Assembly: GCA_022376925.1 (NCBI GenBank)
Contig: JAIOJX010000027.1
Location: forward strand, 19,237,471 to 19,301,470
Source of the DNA: Tragulus kanchil
Lineage: Eukaryota; Chordata; Mammalia; Artiodactyla; Tragulidae
Length of the DNA: 64,000 nucleotides
Direction of reading: 5' to 3'
Shown: one piece after another, positions 36,039 through 47,340 of the stretch
Layout of the letters: the number at the start of each line of letters is the position of its first letter
How positions within the stretch are numbered: position 1 is the stretch's first letter
Notes under the pieces: model-generated
What the model was told of the DNA's origin: nothing
Seen by the model: the letters and a program-made list of their open reading frames with translations, nothing else
The model's database searches: none
Program-made: the position numbers and the translations under genes

Positions 36039-36328
36039 AGAGCAGCAAAGCGGGGGCTTCCCAGGTGGTCCAGTGGGTAAGGACACCACCTTGCAGTACA
36101 AGGTGCCGATCTGATCCCTGGCCTGGGAAGATCCCACATGCCGTGGAGCAGCTGGATGGATGTGTCCAACTACCGAGCCAGAGCTCTGGAGCGCATGCGC
36201 CCAGAGCCGGTGCTCTGCAGCGAGAGAGGCCACTGAGATGCGAGGCCCACACAGGCCAAAGAACAAAGAAATAATTGAAAGACCAACAGAAGTGGCAAAA
36301 AAGAAAAGAAAAGAAGAAAGAGCAGCAA
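36039..36328 (+). mobile_element. CHR-type SINE, copy 2 (by duplication)
   Basis: Same insertion and same flanking AGAGCAGCAA pair as at 34944. It has two bases fewer in the AAGGGGTGCC run. Confidence 0.93.
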
Positions 36329-36984
36329 CGCGCATGGGGCTAGAAGTAAAAAAGTGCCAGATCTGCACTCAAGACCAGCTGATTCCTCCTGACAAAATTC
36401 TGAGCTTGGCTGCTGTATCACGCTCACTTGGAATTTACAGCATCACTTGGGATTTACCACTGTGTCATTTGTAACACATGCTCACCTAAAGGGACCTGAA
36501 ATTCAAGTTTAGGAAGAAAAATGCCAGGAGGTCACCACCTGACAGCACTCAGCTTTCTGAAAGGAATTATCTGGAATTGTAGGTCTACTTTCCAAAGGCT
36601 GGTAAACACCTAGTAATTATCTGGAGGACCGTGTGCAGCTTCGACACCGGAGCCTGGCAGACAATGTCGGCAGGAATGAGGCTAAGGACACAGACTCACG
36701 GGCTCTCATGATGAAAAAAAACACAATGATGACATTTTAGAAACTGTCTTCACCTACTTATTTTCTAGCACAATGATGTTACAGTCTGGAAAACGGTGAT
36801 TTTAGAAGTCATGAAACATATTTACATTTTACTCAACAAGGAAAAACTCCATAGGTTCCCTGATTGCCAAATCGGAGCTCTGTATATGTGTTCGGAGGCC
36901 CCTGATACACCTCAAACAGAATCCTTACGCAGCTGAACACTGTATACAAGTAGCATGATTGGTGGGAATTTTAGTATTGGCAGA

Positions 36985-37492
36985 AAAGCTATGACAAACC
37001 TAGACAGTGCATTAAAAAGCGGACATCACTTTGCTGACAAAGATCCATATAGTCAAAGCAATGGTTTTTCAGTAGTGATCATGGATGCGAGAGTTGGACC
37101 ATAAAGAAGGCTAAGCAACAAAGAATTCAGGCTTTTGGATTGCGGTGCTGGAGAAGACTCTAGCAACTCTGCAAGGAGATCACATCAGTCAATCCTAAAG
37201 GAAATCAATCCTGAATATTCATTGGAAGGACTGATGCTGAAGCTCCATTATTTTGGCCACCTGATGTGAAGAGCTGACTCACCGGAAAAGACCCTGATTC
37301 TGGGAAAGACTGAGGACGAGAGGAGAAGGGGATGACAGAGGATGAGATGGTTGGATGGCATCACTGACTCAATGGACATGAGTGTGAGCAAACTCCAGGA
37401 GGTAGCAAAGGACACCGCTATCTGGTGTGCTGCAGTCCATGGGGTTGCAAAGAGCCCAGACATGACTTAGTAACTAAACAATAACAACAACA
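36985..37492 (+). mobile_element. BovB (RTE) LINE 3' end
   Basis: The left part has AAGCTATGACAAACCTAGAC and ATAGTCAAAGCAATGG. The body has TATTTTGGCCACCTGATG and GAGATGGTTGGATGGCATC. The end has AGTCCATGGGGTTGCAAAG and a short AACAACAACAA tail. It corresponds to the C-terminal end of the RTE reverse transcriptase plus 3' UTR. The frame is broken and it is 5'-truncated. Confidence 0.92.
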
Positions 37493-37909
37493 AATGCCAC
37501 TGATGGATACACTTAGGTGATCGTCTTCAGGCCCCCTAACTCCCCACATCTATCACACAACACAAAAATTAGCTCATGGACATCTTAAGCAGTTACTGGC
37601 AACTATGAGAGGATTAGTCTACACGTTACTTAACTCTCATCCGTCTCATGAGAGAAATCTCGTGTTGAGCACGTCCCATTCAGCCTTCGTCAGCATCCCC
37701 GGTGGAGGGTCCACTGACCCCAGCTCGTCTGTGAGTCTTCATCAGGAGCAAACATGCCTCGTCTCGTTGCCCTGAGCTCTCACCAGTCTCATGGCTGCTG
37801 TCTCGGACCTGGCTTCCACCCTGAGCTGGTCAACGGTAAGCTCTGTTCAACACAGCTGTATCTATATCCAGCTGTCTGTTTCTCTCTATATATAAAATTT
37901 TTCAATATT
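37493..37909. other. Unique non-coding DNA
   Basis: No repeat or recognisable reading frame. Confidence 0.35.
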
Positions 37910-38251
37910 AAAAGTAAGCATAGGGCTTCACCTGGTGGTCCAGTGGGTAAAGACACCGCCTTGCAGTGCAAGGGGCGCCGGTTTGATCCCTGGCCTGGGA
38001 AGATCCCACGTGCCACAGAGCGGCTGGACCGATGTGTCCAATTACCGAGCCAGAGCTCTGGTGTGCGTGCGCCCAGAGCCAGTGCTCTGCGACAACAGTG
38101 GCCACCTTGATGGGAGGCCCACAGGAGCCAAAGAACAAAGACGGATGAAAATAGAGAAATGAAAGACCAATAGAAGTGGCCCGCCCATCCCCCTCCCTCC
38201 CCACCCTGCAAAAGATAAATAAAAATTTAATAAAAAAAAAAAGTAAGCATA
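37910..38251 (+). mobile_element. CHR-type SINE with 13-base target-site duplication, copy 1
   Basis: AAAAGTAAGCATA occurs at 37910-37922 and 38239-38251. The element starts GGGCTTCACCTGGTGGTCC, has the B box GGTTTGATCCCTGGCC and GAGCCAGTGCTCTGCG, and ends in an A-rich tail (AATTTAATAAAAAAAA). Confidence 0.95.
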
Positions 38252-40162
38252 TTACTTGCTAAAATTTAAGAAGATAAAGTGAACATAAAGATTTCCCTTT
38301 CATATGTATACAAGAACAGATATTTATAAAACTAAGATCATAGTATGGATGAAATCCTCCACCTTGTTTTTTCCTCCACAAATGGAATTCCCACTCTCTC
38401 TGTATGCTGGTACAAGCCTCTGTCTTTGCTTTGATTCTCTAGTTCCTTTTGATGCTTGTTCGATTTGTTTGGCGTCTGCCTCCACCTTTTCTTGTTCAAT
38501 GTTTTGCCCTTTTTTTCACCCTTAGCTCCACATCTGCAGATTAAGGCTATTAGGGCTGGGTTCTTACCACAGAAAAACTGACTGAAATGTGCAATCCTGG
38601 ATTGGATCCAGTACTTGGGAAATGTTATTGTAAGGACTTCACTGGGCCAATCGATGAAAAATGAGCAATCTACATAGATAACCGTATCCATAGTAAAAAA
38701 CAAACAAAAAAAACACCTCCCCCCAAGAAATACCTTCACTCAATGCTCTTTAACTGTGAAGCTGAATATTCTTATTTTTGAAAGAAAACACACCGTTAAG
38801 ACTTTAGAGGTAAAGGAGAAGGATTTCTATAACTATCTCTCAAGAAGTTAAAAAAAATAGATAAAATATAAATGGCAAAATGGTAACAACAGATATATTT
38901 GAGTCAAAAGGTATTTAGGCCTTTTTATTGAAACTTTTTTATGACTTTTAAACTATACCAAAATAAAATTTAAAATTAAATGCTAACTCCTGAATGAATT
39001 CAAGCACAATAAGTAAGCAAATCAAGTCATCCAAACAAGAAAGAAAGAAACTATTTTTGTCCTTGCAGTGCAAGGGGCGCCGGTTTGATCCCTGGCCTGG
39101 GAAGATCCCACGTGCCACAGAGCGGCTGGACCGATGTGTCCAATTACCGAGCCAGAGCTCTGGTGTGCGTGCGCCCAGAGCCAGTGCTCTGCGACAACAG
39201 TGGCCACCTTGATGGGAGGCCCACAGGAGCCAAAGAACAAAGACGGATGAAAATAGAGAAATGAAAGACCAATAGAAGTGGCCCGCCCATCCCCCTCCCT
39301 CCCCACCCTGCAAAAGATAAATAAAAATTTAATAAAAAAAAAAAGTAAGCATATTACTTGCTAAAATTTAAGAAGATAAAGTGAACATAAAGATTTCCCT
39401 TTCATATGTATACAAGAACAGATATTTATAAAACTAAGATCATAGTATGGATGAAATCCTCCACCTTGTTTTTTCCTCCACAAATGGAATTCCCACTCTC
39501 TCTGTATGCTGGTACAAGCCTCTGTCTTTGCTTTGATTCTCTAGTTCCTTTTGATGCTTGTTCGATTTGTTTGGCGTCTGCCTCCACCTTTTCTTGTTCA
39601 ATGTTTTGCCCTTTTTTTCACCCTTAGCTCCACATCTGCAGATTAAGGCTATTAGGGCTGGGTTCTTACCACAGAAAAACTGACTGAAATGTGCAATCCT
39701 GGATTGGATCCAGTACTTGGGAAATGTTATTGTAAGGACTTCACTGGGCCAATCGATGAAAAATGAGCAATCTACATAGATAACCGTATCCATAGTAAAA
39801 AACAAACAAAAAAAACACCTCCCCCCAAGAAATACCTTCACTCAATGCTCTTTAACTGTGAAGCTGAATATTCTTATTTTTGAAAGAAAACACACCGTTA
39901 AGACTTTAGAGGTAAAGGAGAAGGATTTCTATAACTATCTCTCAAGAAGTTAAAAAAAATAGATAAAATATAAATGGCAAAATGGTAACAACAGATATAT
40001 TTGAGTCAAAAGGTATTTAGGCCTTTTTATTGAAACTTTTTTATGACTTTTAAACTATACCAAAATAAAATTTAAAATTAAATGCTAACTCCTGAATGAA
40101 TTCAAGCACAATAAGTAAGCAAATCAAGTCATCCAAACAAGAAAGAAAGAAACTATTTTTGT
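37959..40162. repeat. Direct tandem duplication 10
   Basis: First copy 37959-39060, second copy 39061-40162; the offset is 1102. The seam is sharp: CTATTTTTGT runs directly into CCTTGCAGTGCAAGG. The duplication starts inside the SINE at 37923, so the second copy has a beheaded SINE. Confidence 0.97.
39061..39353 (+). mobile_element. CHR-type SINE lacking its head (duplication copy)
   Basis: It begins at CCTTGCAGTG, about 36 bases into the element, and carries only the right-hand target-site copy. The missing head and left flank mark the seam of duplication 10. Confidence 0.93.
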
Positions 40163-42381
40163 CTAATAGTCCATCTTTGCTCCTTGAAGCTAAATTAAGC
40201 GTATCATATCAGGATAAAAATCCCTCAGAAGACATCAAGAGTAATTCGTCTCACTTAGAAAAAAAAATCAAAACAGTTGCTTTGTCTAAGACAAGCGATA
40301 TATTTTCGACTCTCTGTCTTACACATTACATCGATCTGCTGGGAAATGAATGAAATCTGGTTGCTTCAGACTTCTCTCCTCCAGAATTTATACAAAAATG
40401 TACCAGAAAGATAACGAGCAAGACCTCAAAGACCTCAGTTTCTTTTAATTGGAACAAGAGACAATAGACAGTTCACCTAAGATTCCAGACATCCTAAAAT
40501 CCTCTCTACAAAGAAGAGTAGGTACACTGAAACACAGCAAGGGCACACCCCCCAACACACACCCCCCTTTAACTCCAAGACGACAGACAGCTTCACGTTT
40601 GTTAGGACTGGTATCATGTGGACCGTTTATGGTTTTCGGTAACATAGTAACATTTGCCATGTGTATAATAACAGCATCTAACATGACATAATAAAAAAAG
40701 AATTATCTGTGATTAGAAGTGAACTGTTAAAAACTCCTCTGGTCAGTGCCAAAAATCAAGGGAGTTTATTATTTCAGTAGCTGCAGTGAAAAACCCCTCT
40801 GGGTGCCTAGAAAACCTACCCCCTGAGCATTCCACCCAACCTCCTCACTGACACGGTAATGGGCATTGTTAAATTCAAAGACAGTTACGTCAGCAATTTG
40901 TGGTCTCTCAGGGGGTTTCCAGGCCTATAAAGCACACAAATTATACCCAAATATTGGCCTGAAAAATTAGTAAGCTATAGGGTTTGTGTTATTTCAGTCA
41001 AGCTTTACTGGGGTAAAAGAAACCCAGGGACCCTAAAACTCCGTTAGTTTCTTCACGGCTTTATTATTTTCTTTTTTGGTGGGCCGATTCTGAGATGTTA
41101 ACGCTGTTCTCGTCATTCCATTTTTCTTCCTTATTACATGATTTTTATTATTTGTGTCTCGCTGGCTTTTCTTGGACACCCAAGGATGTGGGCAGCTGTC
41201 AATGAACATTATATTTCTTGCCCTTATTTTAAATTATCTTAAATATGCTAACTCCTGAATGAATTCAAGAATAAAAAAGTCATCCAAACAAGAAAGAAAG
41301 AAACTATTTTTGTCTAATAGTCCATCTTTGCTCCTTGAAGCTAAATTAAGCGTATCATATCAGGATAAAAATCCCTCAGAAGACATCAAGAGTAATTCGT
41401 CTCACTTAGAAAAAAAAATCAAAACAGTTGCTTTGTCTAAGACAAGCGATATATTTTCGACTCTCTGTCTTACACATTACATCGATCTGCTGGGAAATGA
41501 ATGAAATCTGGTTGCTTCAGACTTCTCTCCTCCAGAATTTATACAAAAATGTACCAGAAAGATAACGAGCAAGACCTCAAAGACCTCAGTTTCTTTTAAT
41601 TGGAACAAGAGACAATAGACAGTTCACCTAAGATTCCAGACATCCTAAAATCCTCTCTACAAAGAAGAGTAGGTACACTGAAACACAGCAAGGGCACACC
41701 CCCCAACACACACCCCCCTTTAACTCCAAGACGACAGACAGCTTCACGTTTGTTAGGACTGGTATCATGTGGACCGTTTATGGTTTTCGGTAACATAGTA
41801 ACATTTGCCATGTGTATAATAACAGCATCTAACATGACATAATAAAAAAAGAATTATCTGTGATTAGAAGTGAACTTTTAAAAAACTCCTCTGGTCAGTG
41901 CCAAAAATCAAGGGAGTTTATTATTTCAGTAGCTGCAGTGAAAAACCCCTCTGGGTGCCTAGAAAACCTACCCCCTGAGCATTCCACCCAACCTCCTCAC
42001 TGACACGGTAATGGGCATTGTTAAATTCAAAGACAGTTACGTCAGCAATTTGTGGTCTCTCAGGGGGTTTCCAGGCCTATAAAGCACACAAATTATACCC
42101 AAATATTGGCCTGAAAAATTAGTAAGCTATAGGGTTTGTGTTATTTCAGTCAAGCTTTACTGGGGTAAAAGAAACCCAGGGACCCTAAAACTCCGTTAGT
42201 TTCTTCACGGCTTTATTATTTTCTTTTTTGGTGGGCCGATTCTGAGATGTTAACGCTGTTCTCGTCATTCCATTTTTCTTCCTTATTACATGATTTTTAT
42301 TATTTGTGTCTCGCTGGCTTTTCTTGGACACCCAAGGATAAGTTGGGCAGCTGTCAATGAACATTATATTTCTTGCCCCTT
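40082..42381. repeat. Direct tandem duplication 11
   Basis: First copy 40082-41225, second copy 41245-42381; the offset is about 1151. Near 41272 the second copy has a shortened head (CAAGAATAAAAAAGTC against CAAGCACAATAAGTAAGC and on). The first copy's tail loses AGT near 41188 and decays to TTATTTTAAATTATC. The left 81 bases also end duplication 10. Confidence 0.95.
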
Positions 42382-42799
42382 GATAAAGCTCTATTCCTTG
42401 GCTCTCGCTTAGAACGGAGGGACTCAAAAAATGTCTAAAGCTATCTTCCTTTTTCAGAACTGTCCATGACTATCTACGGATACCATCATGCCCAGTGTTT
42501 CAAGTCGCAGATGCCGGGCAGGCACTGTGTCCACACAGTTCGATATGTTGGAGCGTGAAACAGCAGTGGAATGGAGTCGCCGCTTCAGGCCGGGTCAGGT
42601 AAGAACACTGCCCTAATGACAAACAGCTACGAGAAGGCATCTCGGCCATGATTTAAGGAGCCCAAGTGCTCTAATAAGGAAAGACGCTTGAATTCAGCAC
42701 CAGATCTGCACTTAACGAGCTTCAAACTCCTGTGGCCAACTTATTTTCTGTCTTTTCAGTTTGGCTACACTTTTGTACTTTACAGTGAAAGTACCAGGG

Positions 42800-43012
42800 C
42801 TCCCCGGTGGTGCAGTGGTAGAGACCCGCCCTGCAGACACAGAAGACCCAAGAGACGCAGGTTCAACCCCTGGGTCAGGAAGATCCCCTGGAGGAGGAGA
42901 TGGCAACCCACTCCAGTACTCTTGCCTGGAAAAATCCCATGGACAAAGGGGCCTGGTAGGCTACAGTCCATGGGGTGGCAGAAGAGTTGGACACCACTGA
43001 GGTGACTTAGCC
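42800..43012 (+). mobile_element. Bov-tA SINE, forward, copy 1
   Basis: The head is GGCTCCCCGGTGGTGCAG, the B box GGTTCAACCCCTGGGTC, the body GGCAACCCACTCCAGTACTC and the end GGCAGAAGAGTTGGACACC. The head has an unusual ACACAGAAGACCCAAGAG stretch. Confidence 0.93.
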
Positions 43013-43946
43013 TGCCCACAAGCCAGCATGCTTGCTTTTGTGCTTTAAAGGCAGAGGTGAAGAATCGCACCACATCTACCCAGGGAGTGAGTTAAAGCTG
43101 AACATCCTTGTAAGCAGATACCCGAGGAGGCACCCCTAACCTCCTCACTGACACGGTAATGGGCATTGTTAAATTCAAAGACAGTTACGTCAGCAATTTG
43201 TGGTCTCTCAGGGGGTTTCCAGGCCTATAAAGCACACAAATTATACCCAAATATTGGCCTGAAAAATTAGTAAGCTATAGGGTTTGTGTTATTTCAGTCA
43301 AGCTTTACTGGGGTAAAAGAAACCCAGGGACCCTAAAACTCCGTTAGTTTCTTCACGGCTTTATTATTTTCTTTTTTGGTGGGCCGATTCTGAGATGTTA
43401 ACGCTGTTCTCGTCATTCCATTTTTCTTCCTTATTACATGATTTTTATTATTTGTGTCTCGCTGGCTTTTCTTGGACACCCAAGGATAAGTTGGGCAGCT
43501 GTCAATGAACATTATATTTCTTGCCCCTTGATAAAGCTCTATTCCTTGGCTCTCGCTTAGAACGGAGGGACTCAAAAAATGTCTAAAGCTATCTTCCTTT
43601 TTCAGAACTGTCCATGACTATCTACGGATACCATCATGCCCAGTGTTTCAAGTCGCAGATGCCGGGCAGGCACTGTGTCCACACAGTTCGATATGTTGGA
43701 GCGTGAAACAGCAGTGGAATGGAGTCGCCGCTTCAGGCCGGGTCAGGTAAGAACACTGCCCTAATGACAAACAGCTACGAGAAGGCATCTCGGCCATGAT
43801 TTAAGGAGCCCAAGTGCTCTAATAAGGAAAGACGCTTGAATTCAGCACCAGATCTGCACTTAACGAGCTTCAAACTCCTGTGGCCAACTTATTTTCTGTC
43901 TTTTCAGTTTGGCTACACTTTTGTACTTTACAGTGAAAGTACCAGG

Positions 43947-44161
43947 GCTCCCCCGGTGGTGCGAGTGGTAGAGACCCGCCCTGCAGACACAGAAGACCCA
44001 AGAGACGCAGGTTCAACCCCTGGGTCAGGAAGATCCCCTGGAGGAGGAGATGGCAACCCACTCCAGTACTCTTGCCTGGAAAAATCCCATGGACAAAGGG
44101 GCCTGGTAGGCTACAGTCCATGGGGTGGCAGAAGAGTTGGACACCACTGAGGTGACTTAGC
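43947..44161 (+). mobile_element. Bov-tA SINE, forward, copy 2 (by duplication)
   Basis: Same insertion as at 42800, differing by single-base insertions in the head (CTCCCCCGG and GTGCGAGTGG). Confidence 0.93.
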
Positions 44162-44281
44162 CTGCCCACAAGCCAGCATGCTTGCTTTTGTGCTTTAAAA
44201 GGCAGAGGTGAAGAATCGCACCACATCTACCCAGGGAGTGAGTTAAAGCTGAACATCCTTGTAAGCAGATACCCGAGGAGG

Positions 44282-44479
44282 CTTCCCATTACAGCTCCTC
44301 CATCTCCATCAATAACCAGCATTCTGACGTTTATAGCAATAAAGATACAAGGAAGTACCCGCGATAAAAGCCAGGACAGTGGTTCTTTGGGGCCAGACCT
44401 CTAAGCCTCACTGCCTTGACTGGAGCACTGAGAGAAGAATACTGCTAGCCCACAGTGGTGTTTGGAAAACAAAGCATAA

Positions 44480-44516
<37 letters not shown>

Positions 44517-45530
44517 GCTAACTTGTTCAAGAGCTTTACAAGCTATAAAGCTCTCTACCAAGAGAAACCATTCCTGTTTGACTTCGAGAGTCTCGGGCAG
44601 GGGGTCTGCAGACCAATCTAACTGTAACCCATGAATCTGACGAGATGTATTGCTAATAGCTCTTATCATTCATATTTATGTGCTGGGAGCTGCGGGGAGC
44701 TGGACTCCAAAGTTTCTCATAATGTTATTTATCCAGTAGGCAGATAATTACAAGGAGCAGTGGGGAAACATAATTGATAATAAATACGTGTTTATTTTAG
44801 ACTACTGATACTTTGATATGACATTTTCCACTAGACCTTCACATATTTTCTGCACTTCTGATATTTAATGCTCATAATTTAATTCCCACGAACACTCATA
44901 CTGAGCTTCGAAGGTCAAAAATCCAAGTGGGAAGAGGAGACTTGGTTGAATAAAGTTATTTACATAGTTAATCAGGAGGGAAAGCCCAGGAGAAATGCAA
45001 ATCACCATGTTTCCAGAGAGGGAACAGTAGTATAGTCTTTGGCTGGCATTCACACCCCGGAGACAAACAAAAGCTCTGACTTTCTTCCCTTGAACTTCTT
45101 TTGTCTGTGTGATCTTACTCGGTTTCAGTTTTCAAGTTTATAGAAATAATCTTCTGGGTGAACCAAGGTCAAAACTGCAACCTGGGGTTTAACTGCTGAT
45201 CAAGCAAACAGGATGTCCAAATATTTCCCCAAAGCAATAAACCATCAGTTAATGGTGCCATTCCCACCCATAATGCCCTCTTAGACCAACAGGAAATGTA
45301 CTTTCATTCGCTGCCCATGTGCAAGAGGAGCCATTTTAAACACTATATAAAAACAATCGCCTCGAGATTTCTTGCTCCAACCAAGGAAGGTAACTTTCTA
45401 GGGAATTAAAGGGTCAGCATCTCCTCAACTCCCGAACTTTTACTCAATTGTTACAGGATCTCCATGGGTTTTTTGTTTTGTTTTGTTTTATTTTTAATGA
45501 CAATAGGACACACTAGAGGAGGATAGAAGG
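44282..45530. other. Unique AT-leaning DNA with a CA microsatellite
   Basis: Apart from the CA run at 44484 and a TTTTG run near 45471-45490, no repeat family or gene is recognised. Confidence 0.4.
44484..44515. repeat. (CA)16 microsatellite
   Basis: A perfect run of about sixteen CA units, not part of any duplication, so likely a single polymorphic locus. Confidence 0.95.
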
Positions 45531-45547
45531 CTAGAATTTAGAAGTCC

Positions 45548-45768
45548 TTGTTGCTGCTGCTGTTTTAGTTGCTCAGTTGTGTCTGACTCCTGTCCCACCC
45601 CATGGGCTGTAGACCGCCAGGCTCCTCTGTCCATGGGACTTTCCAGGCAAGCACACTGGAGGGGGCTGCCATGCCCTCCTCAGGGGACCCTCCTCACGCA
45701 GGGATGGAACCTGAGGTTCCTGCATTGGCAGGTGAGGTCTTGACCACTGAGTCAGCCGGGAAGCGTTG
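45548..45768 (-). mobile_element. Bov-tA SINE with a TGC run, copy 1
   Basis: It carries TTGCTGCTGCTGTTTTAG, TTGCTCAGTTGTGTCTGAC and CAGGCAAGCACACTGGAGG, with the head at GAGTCAGCCGGGAAGC. Confidence 0.92.
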
Positions 45769-46468
45769 ACTCTGGTCCAGTTTCTGCCTCTTGTGATATT
45801 TTACAGGTCACTTCAAAATAATGGACAAAATTCTAAGAGGTTTGATTTCAATGCTGAACACTATTATGATTTATAACCTCCTCACATGAAAGCCTCCTAC
45901 AGCTTTGCCGTAGGTCTTAAGGGGTAGATTCTTTGATGATATGAGCAGATTCTTTACAGGAGGAGCCACCAGGTAAGGGGGGTATCATCAAAATAAACCA
46001 TGGTGAGGATGTAGGAAACACCCAAAAGAGGGTTAGAGGGGATGGAGAAAATCTTGCTGGATTTGCACAAAGGACCATCTAAGAAATGCCCACCAGTCCC
46101 TCAAAGGCGGACATTCCCACGGTGTTTTCCTAATGCCTGGACACTGCCATTCTCCTCACTAAGTCGTGAGGGATGTTTTGCAAAAGTTATCTTTGGGTCA
46201 CATTCAATCACAAAATTAAGATCTTTTCAACTCTCCACACCTGATAAAACTACTTAACACGTACTCAGCTCTTGTTATGGCCTTGAGTTTAGGATCTTTT
46301 GATGTTCCTAGACCAAATTTCCTCCTCCAGGATCTTAGTTTTGTTTGTTTATTTTTTTGTTTTTGTTTTTTAAACTCCTTACTTACCCTCAGTGAATTTC
46401 TTTTTCACATGCTAATTTTTCTATTGGGTCATTTTCAAATTTCTCATGGAAGGGTAGTTCTGGGTTTT

Positions 46469-46490
46469 ATATATATATATATATATATAA
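46469..46490. repeat. (TA)11, first of three copies
   Basis: The same TA run recurs as (TA)12 at 47553-47576 and (TA)12 at 48655-48678, carried by duplications 13 and 14. Confidence 0.95.
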
Positions 46491-46631
46491 AATAAAGTCT
46501 ATGGTATCAATTTATTGCTACTTATAATTTCTACTTATACTGACTTTGTTACCTTGTCCTGAAATTATGTTTTATATTTTAAATTAAAAGTTTAAAATAT
46601 GAAATTATGTTTTACTAGAATTTAGAAGTCC

Positions 46632-46852
46632 TTGTTGCTGCTGCTGTTTTAGTTGCTCAGTTGTGTCTGACTCCTGTCCCACCCCATGGGCTGTAGACCG
46701 CCAGGCTCCTCTGTCCATGGGACTTTCCAGGCAAGCACACTGGAGGGGGCTGCCATGCCCTCCTCAGGGGACCCTCCTCACGCAGGGATGGAACCTGAGG
46801 TTCCTGCATTGGCAGGTGAGGTCTTGACCACTGAGTCAGCCGGGAAGCGTTG
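46632..46852 (-). mobile_element. Bov-tA SINE with a TGC run, copy 2 (by duplication)
   Basis: Identical to the SINE at 45548, including flanks. Confidence 0.92.
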
Positions 46853-47340
46853 ACTCTGGTCCAGTTTCTGCCTCTTGTGATATTTTACAGGTCACTTCAA
46901 AATAATGGACAAAATTCTAAGAGGTTTGATTTCAATGCTGAACACTATTATGATTTATAACCTCCTCACATGAAAGCCTCCTACAGCTTTGCCGTAGGTC
47001 TTAAGGGGTAGATTCTTTGATGATATGAGCAGATTCTTTACAGGAGGAGCCACCAGGTAAGGGGGGTATCATCAAAATAAACCATGGTGAGGATGTAGGA
47101 AACACCCAAAAGAGGGTTAGAGGGGATGGAGAAAATCTTGCTGGATTTGCACAAAGGACCATCTAAGAAATGCCCACCAGTCCCTCAAAGGCGGACATTC
47201 CCACGGTGTTTTCCTAATGCCTGGACACTGCCATTCTCCTCACTAAGTCGTGAGGGATGTTTTGCAAAAGTTATCTTTGGGTCACATTCAATCACAAAAT
47301 TAAGATCTTTTCAACTCTCCACACCTGATAAAACTACTTA

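Larger units (their letters stand above)
34661..36807. repeat. Direct tandem duplication 9
   Basis: First copy 34661-35714, second copy 35756-36807; the offset is 1095 and then 1093. The seam 35715-35755 is itself a shortened echo of 34549-34660: it begins AGCATTGCATCTGAC as at 34548. The second copy therefore really starts further left, with about 75 bases missing. Confidence 0.95.
41985..44281. repeat. Direct tandem duplication 12
   Basis: First copy 41985-43130, second copy 43131-44281; the offset is 1146-1151. The seam joins CCCGAGGAGG to CACCCCTAACC. 41985-42381 also belongs to duplication 11, so that sequence is present three times (40840, 41985, 43131). Confidence 0.96.

Noticed and set aside
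37085..37470. Possible reverse transcriptase gene
   Set aside because: Only the far C-terminal part and 3' UTR of BovB are present, with a broken frame, so this is a dead LINE end and not a gene.
38338..38739. 133-codon antisense frame repeated identically at 39440-39841
   Set aside because: The repetition comes from duplication 10, so it is not evidence of a conserved gene pair. The translation resembles no known protein.
42688..43073. Frames containing repeated GlyArgSerPro-type and CysLeuGlu-type words shared with other loci
   Set aside because: They are translations of the Bov-tA SINE body in several frames and not a protein family.
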